From NCBI GenBank assembly GCA_029979375.1, contig JAPOHQ010000008.1:1-25811 (forward strand): DNA of 25,811 bases. Reading direction: 5' to 3'. The translations under genes and the position numbers were made by a program. This document shows, piece after piece, positions 1 to 7,055 of this stretch. The notes under the pieces are model-generated. The model was given only the letters and a program-made list of their open reading frames with translations, was not told where the DNA came from and ran no database searches. Position 1 is the first letter of the stretch, and the number at the start of each line of letters is the position of its first letter. Source of the stretch: Microbacteriaceae bacterium. Its GTDB lineage: Bacteria; Actinomycetota; Actinomycetes; Actinomycetales; Microbacteriaceae.

Positions 1-1278
1 GATGCCCTTGGCAACGGCGCGCTTTGCAATCTTCGCTGCAGCCTCATAGCCGATGTAGCGGTTCAGCGGGGTAACAATGGAAGGGCTAGATCCGGCCATT
101 GCGGCCGCTCGCTCCGCGTTGATGGTCAAACCAGCAATGGTCTTATCCGCCAGCACTCGCATCGAGTTCGAGAGCAAGCGGATTGATTCCAACAGAGCAT
201 TTCCCATAACCGGGATTGCTACGTTGAGCTCAAAGCTTCCAGAGGCCCCGGCCCAGGTGACGGTCGAGTCGTTGCCAACAACTCGCGCACAGACCATCAG
301 CACAGCTTCTGGGATAACAGGATTCACTTTGCCGGGCATGATCGAACTCCCCGGCTGGAGATCTGGGATGGCAATCTCTGCAAGTCCGGTGTTTGGTCCG
401 GAACCCATCCACCTGAGGTCATTGTTGATCTTCGTCAGACTCACCGCTATTACCTTTAGGACTCCAGATGCCTCGACAAGGGCGTCGCGCGCTCCCTGGG
501 CCTCGAAGTGATCGCGGGCCTCGGTAATCGGAAGCCCGCTCTCGCTGGCCAGAAGCTTGATGACTTCCTGCGGGAAACCTTTCGGGGTGTTGATGCCGGT
601 ACCGGTTGCCGTGCCACCCTGCGGAACCTCTGCGACCCTTGCCAAAGCTGCCTGAACGCGCTCTGCACCATAGCGAATCTGGGCAGCGTAACCAGCAAAC
701 TCTTGCCCGAAGGTGACGGGAGTGGCGTCCATTAGGTGGGTGCGGCCGGGCTTGACGCTGTCTTTCCAAAGCTGGGCCTTCTCTTCCAAGGCTTTCGCCA
801 GGTAGTCAAGCGCGGGCAGTAGGTCTTTCACCAAAGCCGATGTGACGGCGACGTGGACGCTGGTGGGGAACACATCGTTGGAAGACTGACTTGCGTTCAC
901 GTGATCGTTTGGGTGCACCTCTTCCCCGAGTGCCTTCGTTGCCAGCGTGGCAAGCACCTCATTCATGTTCATGTTGGAGGAAGTGCCGGAGCCGGTCTGA
1001 AAGACGTCTACGGGAAAGTGTTCGAGGTGGTCGCCGGCGATCACTTGGTCAGCCGCGGCGGCGATCGCCTTGGCAATCCTCTCTTCGAGTATTCCAAGCT
1101 TCGCGTTTGTCAGGGCGGCCGCCTTCTTGATTAGTGCTAGGGCGGCGATGTGCTCGGGTTCCAGTGGGGTTCCGCTGATCGGAAAGTTCTCAACGGCGCG
1201 CTGAGTTTGGGCACGGTAGAGGGCATCCGCAGGCACCTTGACCTCTCCCATGGTGTCGTGCTCAATGCGGTATTCCAT
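1..1278 (-). CDS. fumC: Fumarate hydratase class II (3' end outside window)
   Basis: Interconverts fumarate and L-malate in the TCA cycle; class II enzymes are oxygen-stable, iron-free homotetramers of the aspartase/fumarase superfamily. The reading frame is open from ATG at 1278 to the window edge, 426 codons against about 465 in the family, so roughly the last 40 residues lie outside. The superfamily signature GSSIMPGKVNP is encoded near 315-350, and the GRTHLMDATPVT segment with the catalytic histidine lies about residue 185. AGGAG sits four bases before the ATG and supports this start. The gene begins 12 bp after the carbonic anhydrase stop and is the last visible member of the xseA-xseB-DUF4245-carbonic anhydrase-fumC run. 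Identification is firm. Confidence 0.96.
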   Translation of the reverse strand, partial: MEYRIEHDTMGEVKVPADALYRAQTQRAVENFPISGTPLEPEHIAALALIKKAAALTNAKLGILEERIAKAIAAAADQVIAGDHLEHFPVDVFQTGSGTSSNMNMNEVLATLATKALGEEVHPNDHVNASQSSNDVFPTSVHVAVTSALVKDLLPALDYLAKALEEKAQLWKDSVKPGRTHLMDATPVTFGQEFAGYAAQIRYGAERVQAALARVAEVPQGGTATGTGINTPKGFPQEVIKLLASESGLPITEARDHFEAQGARDALVEASGVLKVIAVSLTKINNDLRWMGSGPNTGLAEIAIPDLQPGSSIMPGKVNPVIPEAVLMVCARVVGNDSTVTWAGASGSFELNVAIPVMGNALLESIRLLSNSMRVLADKTIAGLTINAERAAAMAGSSPSIVTPLNRYIGYEAAAKIAKRAVAKGI

Positions 1279-1290
1279 GCGTCTCCTAAT

Positions 1291-1911
1291 TCAGATGCTC
1301 AGGCCAAGGGCGGCGATTGGTTCAACCAGCCCTTCCTCAAGGCGGTACTGCGCTCCCACGACTCCTAGTCTGCCACTTTCGACCCTTGAGCGGATGAGGT
1401 CTGAGCGCTCCATGAGCTCGGAAATCGTGTCATTTACATGTCTTGAGGTGATCTGGTCCAGATCAGTCACTCCCTCGGCCAGAGCCGTCTCCACGGTCGG
1501 AAGGATTCGTCGCACCAGTTGGGGAATGAAGGAACCCTCGGTCGCAAGGGGTGTTTTTGTCGAGTCCAATGTCGCCTTCACAGCACCACAGGAGTCATGG
1601 CCCAGCACCAAAATCAATGGCACGTTGAGCACTTCGACCGAAAACTCAAGCGATCCGACAATCGTCTCCGCGATTATCTGGCCGGCATTTCTAACAACAA
1701 AGAGGTCGCCAAGGCCAACGTCAAAGATCATCTCGGCTGCCAGCCTCGAATCTGAGCAACCAAAGAGTGCGGCAAAAGGCTTTTGCTCGCTGGCTAAATC
1801 CCTGCGAAGCTCGGCATCCTGGCGCGGGTGGGCGGGAGTGCCACTGACAAAGTTGTTGTTTCCAGCCGCGAGAGCCGACCAGGCCTCGGTCGCGTTAGAT
1901 GGTCTAGCCAT
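1291..1911 (-). CDS. Beta-class carbonic anhydrase
   Basis: Zinc enzyme for CO2 hydration to bicarbonate, cytoplasmic in this family (no signal peptide seen). At 206 residues it is typical of the prokaryotic beta class. The ligand set is visible: C52 and D54 with R56 in GCSDSR, then H105 and C108 in GHDSCGA, a type pattern in which Asp-Arg form the usual dyad. The ATG at 1911 lies inside the end of the DUF4245 gene (8-bp overlap), which suggests translational coupling. It is followed 12 bp later by fumC. Supplying bicarbonate for carboxylation is the likely role, and its place next to fumarase is an inference of linked expression, not of a shared reaction. Confidence 0.93.
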   Translation of the reverse strand: MARPSNATEAWSALAAGNNNFVSGTPAHPRQDAELRRDLASEQKPFAALFGCSDSRLAAEMIFDVGLGDLFVVRNAGQIIAETIVGSLEFSVEVLNVPLILVLGHDSCGAVKATLDSTKTPLATEGSFIPQLVRRILPTVETALAEGVTDLDQITSRHVNDTISELMERSDLIRSRVESGRLGVVGAQYRLEEGLVEPIAALGLSI

Positions 1912-2464
1912 TGGAAACTTCTCTCGCTATTGCCTCAGCAAGCAGTTCGAAATCAGCTTTGCTCGCAGTTCCATAGATTACAACCGCATTGTTTCCAAAC
2001 CTGGTAATCATGGCGTAGTCCCTGCTGGCCGGCGGGTTTGAGGGCTTCAGGGCCGGCCAGATCTCCCACTTGAGGCCGGCAATTTCAACCTCGTCCTCCA
2101 TCCAGTTGCCCTGCAGCATCAGAGCCTCCCAGGAGGGATTGGACTCCCACGCTTGGCTAAGGCCAAGGTATTGGTTATTCGCCGTCACAAATCCCACATA
2201 CCAACTGTCAACGCCCAGCTCGCGTTCCAATCTGGCAGCGTTGGACCACCAGTCGGTTGGGGCCTCCGGAACTACCAGATCCTGGCCAATACTCGCCTCG
2301 GCTTCATTCGCAATAGCGACGTAGTCAACTTGGGATATGCGATTCGAGTCATCTCTGGGCACGCCGAGAACAATCAGCAGCGTGACACCCAGGGTCGCAC
2401 CGAGGGAAAGAATCAGATTTCTGACGGTTTGTTTGGCTCGTCGCTCGCTAGCGCTTGAACTCAC
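1904..2464 (-). CDS. DUF4245 family membrane-anchored protein
   Basis: Actinobacterial family of unknown function, recognised from its layout and its neighbourhood beside xseB-xseA. I place the start at GTG 2464 because it overlaps the xseB stop as GTGA, a classical coupled arrangement, with GAGAGG a few bases upstream. An ATG at 2521 would extend it 19 residues but would run 61 bp into xseB. The 186-residue product has a short basic N-terminus, one transmembrane helix at about residues 14-34 (leucine, valine and glycine rich), and then a soluble domain of about 150 residues probably outside the membrane, with several Trp residues. The last 8 bp overlap the carbonic anhydrase start. Confidence 0.8.
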   Translation of the reverse strand: MSSSASERRAKQTVRNLILSLGATLGVTLLIVLGVPRDDSNRISQVDYVAIANEAEASIGQDLVVPEAPTDWWSNAARLERELGVDSWYVGFVTANNQYLGLSQAWESNPSWEALMLQGNWMEDEVEIAGLKWEIWPALKPSNPPASRDYAMITRFGNNAVVIYGTASKADFELLAEAIAREVSNG

Positions 2465-2670
2465 TTGGCCTCTCGAGCCTTCTGGGCGGCCTCGAGTTTC
2501 TTGCGGGCTCCTGAAAGCCATTCCTCACAGACCTTGGCAAGCTGTTCACCCCGCTCAAACAGGGCCATCGACTCTTCCAGACTGATGTTCTGCTGTTCGA
2601 GCTGGGTAACTACCTGCTGAAGTTCATCCCTGGCCTGTTCATAGCTGAGTTTTTCGGTTTCTTTTGCCAT
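2461..2670 (-). CDS. xseB: Exodeoxyribonuclease VII small subunit
   Basis: Small subunit of exonuclease VII, which with XseA degrades single-stranded DNA from either end. The 69-residue product is helical with the family pattern LSYEQARDELQQVVTQLEQ...LEESMALFERGEQLAKVCEEWL. A GTG at 2673 and an ATG at 2670 are both possible. The AGGAG at 2676-2680 is two bases from the GTG but five from the ATG, so ATG 2670 is preferred. That start overlaps the xseA stop by one base (TGATG), and the xseB stop overlaps the DUF4245 start, so three consecutive genes are translationally coupled. Confidence 0.93.
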   Translation of the reverse strand: MAKETEKLSYEQARDELQQVVTQLEQQNISLEESMALFERGEQLAKVCEEWLSGARKKLEAAQKAREAK

Positions 2671-3902
2671 CACTTCTCCTTAACTTCTTTTGCCACCGCT
2701 GAAATTTCCTGCTTGGCGGTCAAAATTCTCAGTTCATCGCCCTGTGAGAACTTGGATCTTGGCTTGCCATCCGCGCCAGTAATAACCGCATAGCCGCGCT
2801 CCAAAGTTGCCACCGGAGAAAGGCTCCGCAAACTGGCCTTGTCGCGGGACAGTTCGGCTTCGCCTCTTCCCAGCCGATAGTCGAGGATCTCTACGAGTCG
2901 GCGCTTTGTTATTTCCAAGTTGTCGGATTGCGAATCAACAAAACCGAAGGGGCTGGCCAGAACCGGCCTCGAGGTTATGGCCTGAATTAGCTGCTGCTGA
3001 GAAATCACCAGGTTGCTGACCCTGGAAAAGATCCGTTCCAAAGCGTTCGCAAGATTCCTGCGCTCCTCGACAATGTCCGGAACAACCCGCTTGGCGGCGT
3101 CGGTTGGGGTGGAGGCTCTCAGGTCGGCCACCAGGTCCAACAGTGGCGAGTCATTTTCGTGGCCAATTGCAGAAACCACGGGTGTTTTGGCACCAGCCAC
3201 CGCCCGCACTAATCTTTCGTCGCTGAAGGGCAGAAGGTCCTGGAAGCTGCCACCTCCGCGAGCGATGATGATCACATCGACATCGGCCATCTGGTCAAGC
3301 TGCTCGAGTGCCATGAGGATCTCTGCGGGAGCCCTATCTCCCTGCACGAGCGTGTTGATTACCTCGAACTGAACCTCTGGCCAGCGCAGTCGGGCGTTCT
3401 GCAAGACATCTTTCTCGGCGTCCGAATTCGCTCCGGTGATCAGTCCAATCTTGTTTGGCAGGAATGGCAGGGCCTGCTTCCGCTCCGGAGCTGTCAGCCC
3501 CTCGGCAATCAGCTGCTGGCGCAGCTTCTCGATGCGCTCGAGCAGCTCCCCAAGACCAACCTTGTGCATCTTCAGGATGCGCATGGTCAGCTTGCCGTTC
3601 TTGGCCCAGAATTGCGGCTGGATCAGAGCAACAACCCTGTCACCCTGCTTCAAGCCAGCTTCGATCTCGGTCCCGGAGGCATCAAAGGCATGAACCTCGA
3701 TGGAGTTTTCAACGTCCAGGTCCCTAATGGAGCCGAAAATGTTTGCACCCCTTAGCTGAATCTGTTGCAGCTCACCCTCGACCCAAACTCGACCGAGTTT
3801 TTCTATCCAATCCTTGAGGCTTTTTGATAACTGGGAGACCTGCCAGGGGGAATGCTCCGAGGAGACTTTTGATTCAACCTGAGTGTCCACTTGGTTTTGC
3901 AT
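2670..3902 (-). CDS. xseA: Exodeoxyribonuclease VII large subunit
   Basis: Catalytic subunit of exonuclease VII, acting in single-stranded DNA degradation and repair in the cytoplasm. The 410 residues show an N-terminal OB-fold (about 20-115: VSQLSKSLKDWIEKLGRVWVEG onwards) and then the Exonuc_VII_L catalytic region with GLITGANSDAEKDV, a glycine-rich IIIARGGGSFQDLLPF segment and SAIGHENDSPLLDLVADLRASTPTDAA, followed by a helical C-terminal part ending in the conserved LERGYAVI motif. The ATG at 3902 has GAGAGG five bases upstream. It is divergent from ispH across only about 33 bp and leads the five-gene minus-strand run. Confidence 0.96.
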   Translation of the reverse strand: MQNQVDTQVESKVSSEHSPWQVSQLSKSLKDWIEKLGRVWVEGELQQIQLRGANIFGSIRDLDVENSIEVHAFDASGTEIEAGLKQGDRVVALIQPQFWAKNGKLTMRILKMHKVGLGELLERIEKLRQQLIAEGLTAPERKQALPFLPNKIGLITGANSDAEKDVLQNARLRWPEVQFEVINTLVQGDRAPAEILMALEQLDQMADVDVIIIARGGGSFQDLLPFSDERLVRAVAGAKTPVVSAIGHENDSPLLDLVADLRASTPTDAAKRVVPDIVEERRNLANALERIFSRVSNLVISQQQLIQAITSRPVLASPFGFVDSQSDNLEITKRRLVEILDYRLGRGEAELSRDKASLRSLSPVATLERGYAVITGADGKPRSKFSQGDELRILTAKQEISAVAKEVKEK

Positions 3903-3923
3903 CGTGGCCTCTCGGACGTTTCG

Positions 3924-3936
3924 TAGAATTGGATGG
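3924..3936 (+). promoter_or_regulatory. ispH: ispH promoter, -10 TAGAAT placed for a leaderless start
   Basis: TAGAAT (3924-3929) is followed by six bases and then GTG at 3936, the same spacing seen at several other genes here. No good -35 is visible. The site lies in the 33-bp gap between xseA and ispH; I could not identify a clear -10 for xseA. Confidence 0.55.
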
Positions 3937-4931
3937 TGTCTGCAATCAACAATAACGCCCAGAGCGACATTGATTCGGGTAAGAAGCTCCTTCTGGCCGC
4001 TCCCCGAGGCTACTGCGCAGGCGTTGACCGGGCGGTGATTGCGGTAGAGAAGGCCCTAGACCATTACGGGGCTCCCGTTTACGTTCGCAAGCAGATCGTT
4101 CACAACAAGCACGTTGTCCGTTCGCTGGAAAAGCGCGGTGCCATTTTCGTCGATGAAGTCGACGAGGCGCCCGAGGGTTGCGTGATGGTGTTCTCGGCGC
4201 ACGGAGTCTCTCCAGCAGTTGTCGAGGCGGCAAAAAAGAGAAATCAGCACACCATTGATGCCACCTGCCCGCTGGTGACGAAGGTGCACAAAGAGGTACT
4301 TAGGTTCGAAAAAGAAGGCTATGACATTCTCCTCGTGGGTCATGAGGGTCACGAAGAGGTCGAGGGCACCGCGGGGGAGGCCCCGCACGCCGTTCAGCTC
4401 ATCGATGGCGACGAGGACGTTGCTAACGCCAAGGTCAAGGACCCGGAGAAGGTAATTTGGCTCTCCCAGACCACACTCTCGGTGGATGAGACCATGGACA
4501 CTGTTGTGAAGCTTCGGGAAAAGTTTCCAAGCCTGCAGAACCCCCCGAGCGACGATATCTGCTACGCGACACAAAATCGCCAGGTTGCAATCAAGAAGGT
4601 GGGAGCCCAGTCTGACCTGGTAATCGTGGTGGGCTCGGCAAACTCCTCAAACACCGTCCGTCTTGTTGAGGTCGCAATGGATGCCGGTGCTAAGGCCGCC
4701 TACCGAGTCGACTTTGCCAGCGAGATCCAGGAAGAGTGGTTTGAAGGAGTAAGCACCGTTGGCGTGAGCTCCGGAGCATCTGTCCCCGAAGAGTTGGTTG
4801 AAGAGGTGATCGATTACCTTGCCGGAAAGGGATTCGGTGATGTTGAGACCGTTACCACCGCAGAAGAGGACATCCAGTTCTCTCTCCCAAAGGAGCTGCG
4901 GAAAGACCTGAAAGCCGCTGGTTCGAACTAA
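3936..4931 (+). CDS. ispH: 4-hydroxy-3-methylbut-2-enyl diphosphate reductase
   Basis: Last enzyme of the MEP isoprenoid pathway, reducing HMBPP to IPP and DMAPP with a [4Fe-4S] cluster. The three cluster cysteines are visible at about 27 (PRGYCAGVDRA), 111 (DATCPLV) and 209 (DDICYATQNRQ), with the HNKHVV and GHEGHEEVEGT histidine motifs between them. About 331 residues, normal for the family. Two starts are possible: ATG 3933 and GTG 3936. The -10 TAGAAT at 3924-3929 places the expected transcription start at 3936, so I prefer the leaderless GTG; the difference is one residue. It converges on fbaA with no gap between the two stop codons. Confidence 0.96.
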   Translation: MSAINNNAQSDIDSGKKLLLAAPRGYCAGVDRAVIAVEKALDHYGAPVYVRKQIVHNKHVVRSLEKRGAIFVDEVDEAPEGCVMVFSAHGVSPAVVEAAKKRNQHTIDATCPLVTKVHKEVLRFEKEGYDILLVGHEGHEEVEGTAGEAPHAVQLIDGDEDVANAKVKDPEKVIWLSQTTLSVDETMDTVVKLREKFPSLQNPPSDDICYATQNRQVAIKKVGAQSDLVIVVGSANSSNTVRLVEVAMDAGAKAAYRVDFASEIQEEWFEGVSTVGVSSGASVPEELVEEVIDYLAGKGFGDVETVTTAEEDIQFSLPKELRKDLKAAGSN

Positions 4932-5954
4932 CTACCAGCTGGACTTGCCAAATGATCCGAGCTGTTTAGCTGCTTCAACCACGCGCTCTGACATCCCAGC
5001 CTCGGCTGACTTACCCCAGTTGCGTGGGTCATAGGTCTTCTTGTTTCCCACTTCGCCATCGATCTTGAGCACGCCATCGTAGTTCTTGAACATGTGGTCC
5101 ACGATTGGTCTGGTGAACGCGTACTGAGTGTCTGTGTCGATGTTCATCTTGATGACGCCGAAGCTAACCGCGTCGGCTATTTCCTGCTCAGTTGAGCCTG
5201 AACCGCCATGGAATACGAGATCGAATGGCATGTCCTTGCCATACTTCTTGCCCACCTCAGTCTGAATCTCTTTTAGCAGCTCTGGACGAAGCTTTACGTT
5301 TCCTGGCTTGTAGACGCCATGGACGTTTCCAAAGGTAAGTGCGGAAAGGTAGCGACCATTTTCTCCGAGACCAAGTGCCTCCACGGTCTTGATTCCATCG
5401 GCGACGGTGGTGTAAAGGTGCTCGCCCATTCCGCCCTCGACGCCATCCTCTTCGCCACCAACAGCACCGACCTCGATCTCAAGAATCGACCCGACGCTGT
5501 TCGCCTTGGCCAAGAGCTCCTTGGCAATCTCAAGGTTTCTGTCCAAATCGATTGCCGAGCCATCCCACATGTGGGAGTTGAAAATTGCCTCCCCTCCAGC
5601 CTTGACCGAATCGGCTGAGGCTTCCAGCAGAGGCCTTACGAAACCATCAAGCTGGTCCTCGGCACAGTGATCGGTGTGGAGGGCAACCTTGATATCAAAG
5701 TTCTTCGCAACCTCGCGAGCGAATGCGGCAAACGCCAGGGCACCGGTCACGCGATGCTTGACGGTAGGACCGCTCCAGTAATCGGCACCACCAGTGGAAA
5801 CCTGCAGGATGCCGTCCGAGCCAGCCGCCTGAAGACCAGCAAGAGCTGCGTTGAGGGTTTGGGAGCTCGAGACATTGATCGCAGGGTAGGCGAAGCCACC
5901 CTTCTTGGCCCTGTCGAGCATCTCGTTGTATTCGGCTGAGGATACGACTGCCAT
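4932..5954 (-). CDS. fbaA: Class II fructose-bisphosphate aldolase
   Basis: Zinc-dependent aldolase cleaving fructose 1,6-bisphosphate to DHAP and glyceraldehyde 3-phosphate. The 340-residue protein has HTDHC at 93-97 (catalytic D95, zinc ligand H96), GNVHG with H212, HGGSGS with H249, and NIDTDTQ at 271-277, all typical of the class IIA group. The frame stays open for about 130 bp upstream, but ATG 5954 with AGGAG five bases before it is the clear start and matches the family N-terminus. It begins 8 bp after the pfkB stop, so the two are almost certainly one transcript. It meets ispH tail to tail with zero spacing. Confidence 0.97.
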   Translation of the reverse strand: MAVVSSAEYNEMLDRAKKGGFAYPAINVSSSQTLNAALAGLQAAGSDGILQVSTGGADYWSGPTVKHRVTGALAFAAFAREVAKNFDIKVALHTDHCAEDQLDGFVRPLLEASADSVKAGGEAIFNSHMWDGSAIDLDRNLEIAKELLAKANSVGSILEIEVGAVGGEEDGVEGGMGEHLYTTVADGIKTVEALGLGENGRYLSALTFGNVHGVYKPGNVKLRPELLKEIQTEVGKKYGKDMPFDLVFHGGSGSTEQEIADAVSFGVIKMNIDTDTQYAFTRPIVDHMFKNYDGVLKIDGEVGNKKTYDPRNWGKSAEAGMSERVVEAAKQLGSFGKSSW

Positions 5955-5962
5955 TTTTTCTC

Positions 5963-6973
5963 CTAGGCGGTAGCTGGTTCGCCCAGTGGACGATCGCGGT
6001 CTGGAATGAGATCTACTGTTGCTTCGACGAGGTTCTCGATTGAGGAGAGGCCGCTGGTTGGTTGCTGAACCTTGGCAGCTCCCCACTGGACTGCTGCCGC
6101 AATGCCCTCTGCCACATCAAATCCAACTCCATAGGCATTGGGGTCGGCTGCGTGAGAAGTGACGGCTGATAGGAATCCCGCGATGGTTGAGTCACCGGCA
6201 CCAACCGTGTTGATGACCTTGACCGGTGCGGTGTAGGCGTGAATCGCGTGGGTCTTGGTAACAGCCACGATGCCATCGATGCCGAGCGAAGCCATGATGC
6301 AGTCGACCCCCCAGTTGTTCAGCTCGCGGGCCGCATCTATGACGTCACCGATTGTGTTTAGGTCTCTACCAACACACTCGGACAGCTCATGAGCATTTGG
6401 CTTCATGACCGTCGCATTGCCCTTCTGAGCCCAATAGCGAAGTGGTGCACCTGAGGTGTCGAGAACGACCTTCACACCAAGGGCAGTCATTCGGTCAAAG
6501 AGCGGCTGCAGGTCGATGACCTCGCCAGTCTCTTCGATTTCTGGGTGAGCGCCTGCGACCACCAGCCAGCTGGCTCCGAAGTCCTTTACGGTCTTCTCGG
6601 TAAGGTCGATTACGGCTTCCCAGTCATGCATCTTGAGCGGTCTGGGGTGCTCGTTGATCTTTGTGGTCGGCCCGTCATACTCGACAACAGTCGTTGAGAC
6701 CCGGAGGGTTCCCTCCACCCAGAGCGGAACTAGAAATCCGGAACCGGTGCGCATTAGGACTCCAGGGTCGGCATTGCCAATTGGAACAACGCCCGGGGCT
6801 GACATTTCAACAAGCTGTAGGCCCCTGGAGACATTGATGCCTTTGCCAGCGAGCTCCTCGCCGACGCGATCCGCGCGGTTTACACCGCCCTCGACGAGAT
6901 TCTTTACGAAGTAGGTGCGGTCCAGCGTCGGGGCTGGAGTAAGGGTGACGACCGGCGAAGATTTTTCGGTCAT
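5963..6973 (-). CDS. pfkB: PfkB-family hexose-phosphate kinase (1-phosphofructokinase-like)
   Basis: ATP-dependent sugar-phosphate kinase of the ribokinase/PfkB fold. Substrate may be fructose 1-phosphate, fructose 6-phosphate or tagatose 6-phosphate; the sequence alone does not settle this. The 336-residue product shows the phospho-sugar kinase marks: N-terminal TLTPAPTLDRTYFV, AGKGINVSRGL at 42-52, MKPNAHEL at 190-197 and the GAGDS anion hole with catalytic D261. The start is ATG 6973, with AAGGAG four bases upstream; a TTG at 6997 lacks a ribosome site. It is the promoter-proximal gene of a pair with fbaA. There are no PTS genes nearby, which weakens a dedicated fructose-uptake role. Confidence 0.9.
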   Translation of the reverse strand: MTEKSSPVVTLTPAPTLDRTYFVKNLVEGGVNRADRVGEELAGKGINVSRGLQLVEMSAPGVVPIGNADPGVLMRTGSGFLVPLWVEGTLRVSTTVVEYDGPTTKINEHPRPLKMHDWEAVIDLTEKTVKDFGASWLVVAGAHPEIEETGEVIDLQPLFDRMTALGVKVVLDTSGAPLRYWAQKGNATVMKPNAHELSECVGRDLNTIGDVIDAARELNNWGVDCIMASLGIDGIVAVTKTHAIHAYTAPVKVINTVGAGDSTIAGFLSAVTSHAADPNAYGVGFDVAEGIAAAVQWGAAKVQQPTSGLSSIENLVEATVDLIPDRDRPLGEPATA

Positions 6974-6985
6974 GGGACTCCTTGT

Positions 6986-7014
6986 GATGTGAGGCAAATT
7001 GCGACACTCACATC
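6986..7014 (-). repeat. Inverted repeat / hairpin in the pfkB leader next to the ribosome site
   Basis: GATGTGAG (6986-6993) and CTCACATC (7007-7014) are perfect 8-bp inverted arms with a 13-base spacer that itself contains the near-palindrome GCAAATTGC. In pfkB mRNA this would form a hairpin ending two bases before the AAGGAG ribosome site. It may act at the RNA level or as a DNA operator. The sequence is exact; the function is inferred. Confidence 0.6.
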
Positions 7015-7018
7015 GTTG

Positions 7019-7050
7019 TAGGCGCCTAAACCACTATAGCCAAAAGGCTA
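7019..7050 (-). promoter_or_regulatory. pfkB-fbaA promoter with flanking palindromes
   Basis: On the minus strand TATAGT (7038-7033) is the best -10 match in the gap, giving a start near 7026 and a leader of about 53 nt. TAGCC-AAAA-GGCTA (7037-7050) sits just upstream and touches the -10. The perfect palindrome TAGGCGCCTA (7019-7028) covers the predicted transcription start. Both are candidate repressor sites. I see no good -35. Confidence 0.45.
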
Positions 7051-7055
7051 ACTAT

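Noticed and set aside
77..511. Long open frame on the plus strand over fumC
   Set aside because: Antisense shadow of fumC, which has clear signature motifs; the plus-strand product has no recognisable domain.
1238..2041. 267-codon plus-strand frame
   Set aside because: Runs antisense through carbonic anhydrase and into DUF4245; serine-rich translation typical of a shadow of a GC-rich gene.
4056..4574. 172-codon minus-strand frame inside ispH
   Set aside because: Antisense to the well-supported ispH; no domain or start signal.
5955..6086. N-terminal extension of fbaA into pfkB
   Set aside because: Arginine- and serine-rich, unlike the family, and ATG 5954 has a strong ribosome site.
6984..7014. 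CRP/GlxR-type site before pfkB
   Set aside because: TGTGA and TCACA half-sites are present but 15 bp apart instead of six.
7037..7050. Rho-independent terminator after rmuC
   Set aside because: The stem is only five base pairs and there is no T run after it on the minus strand.
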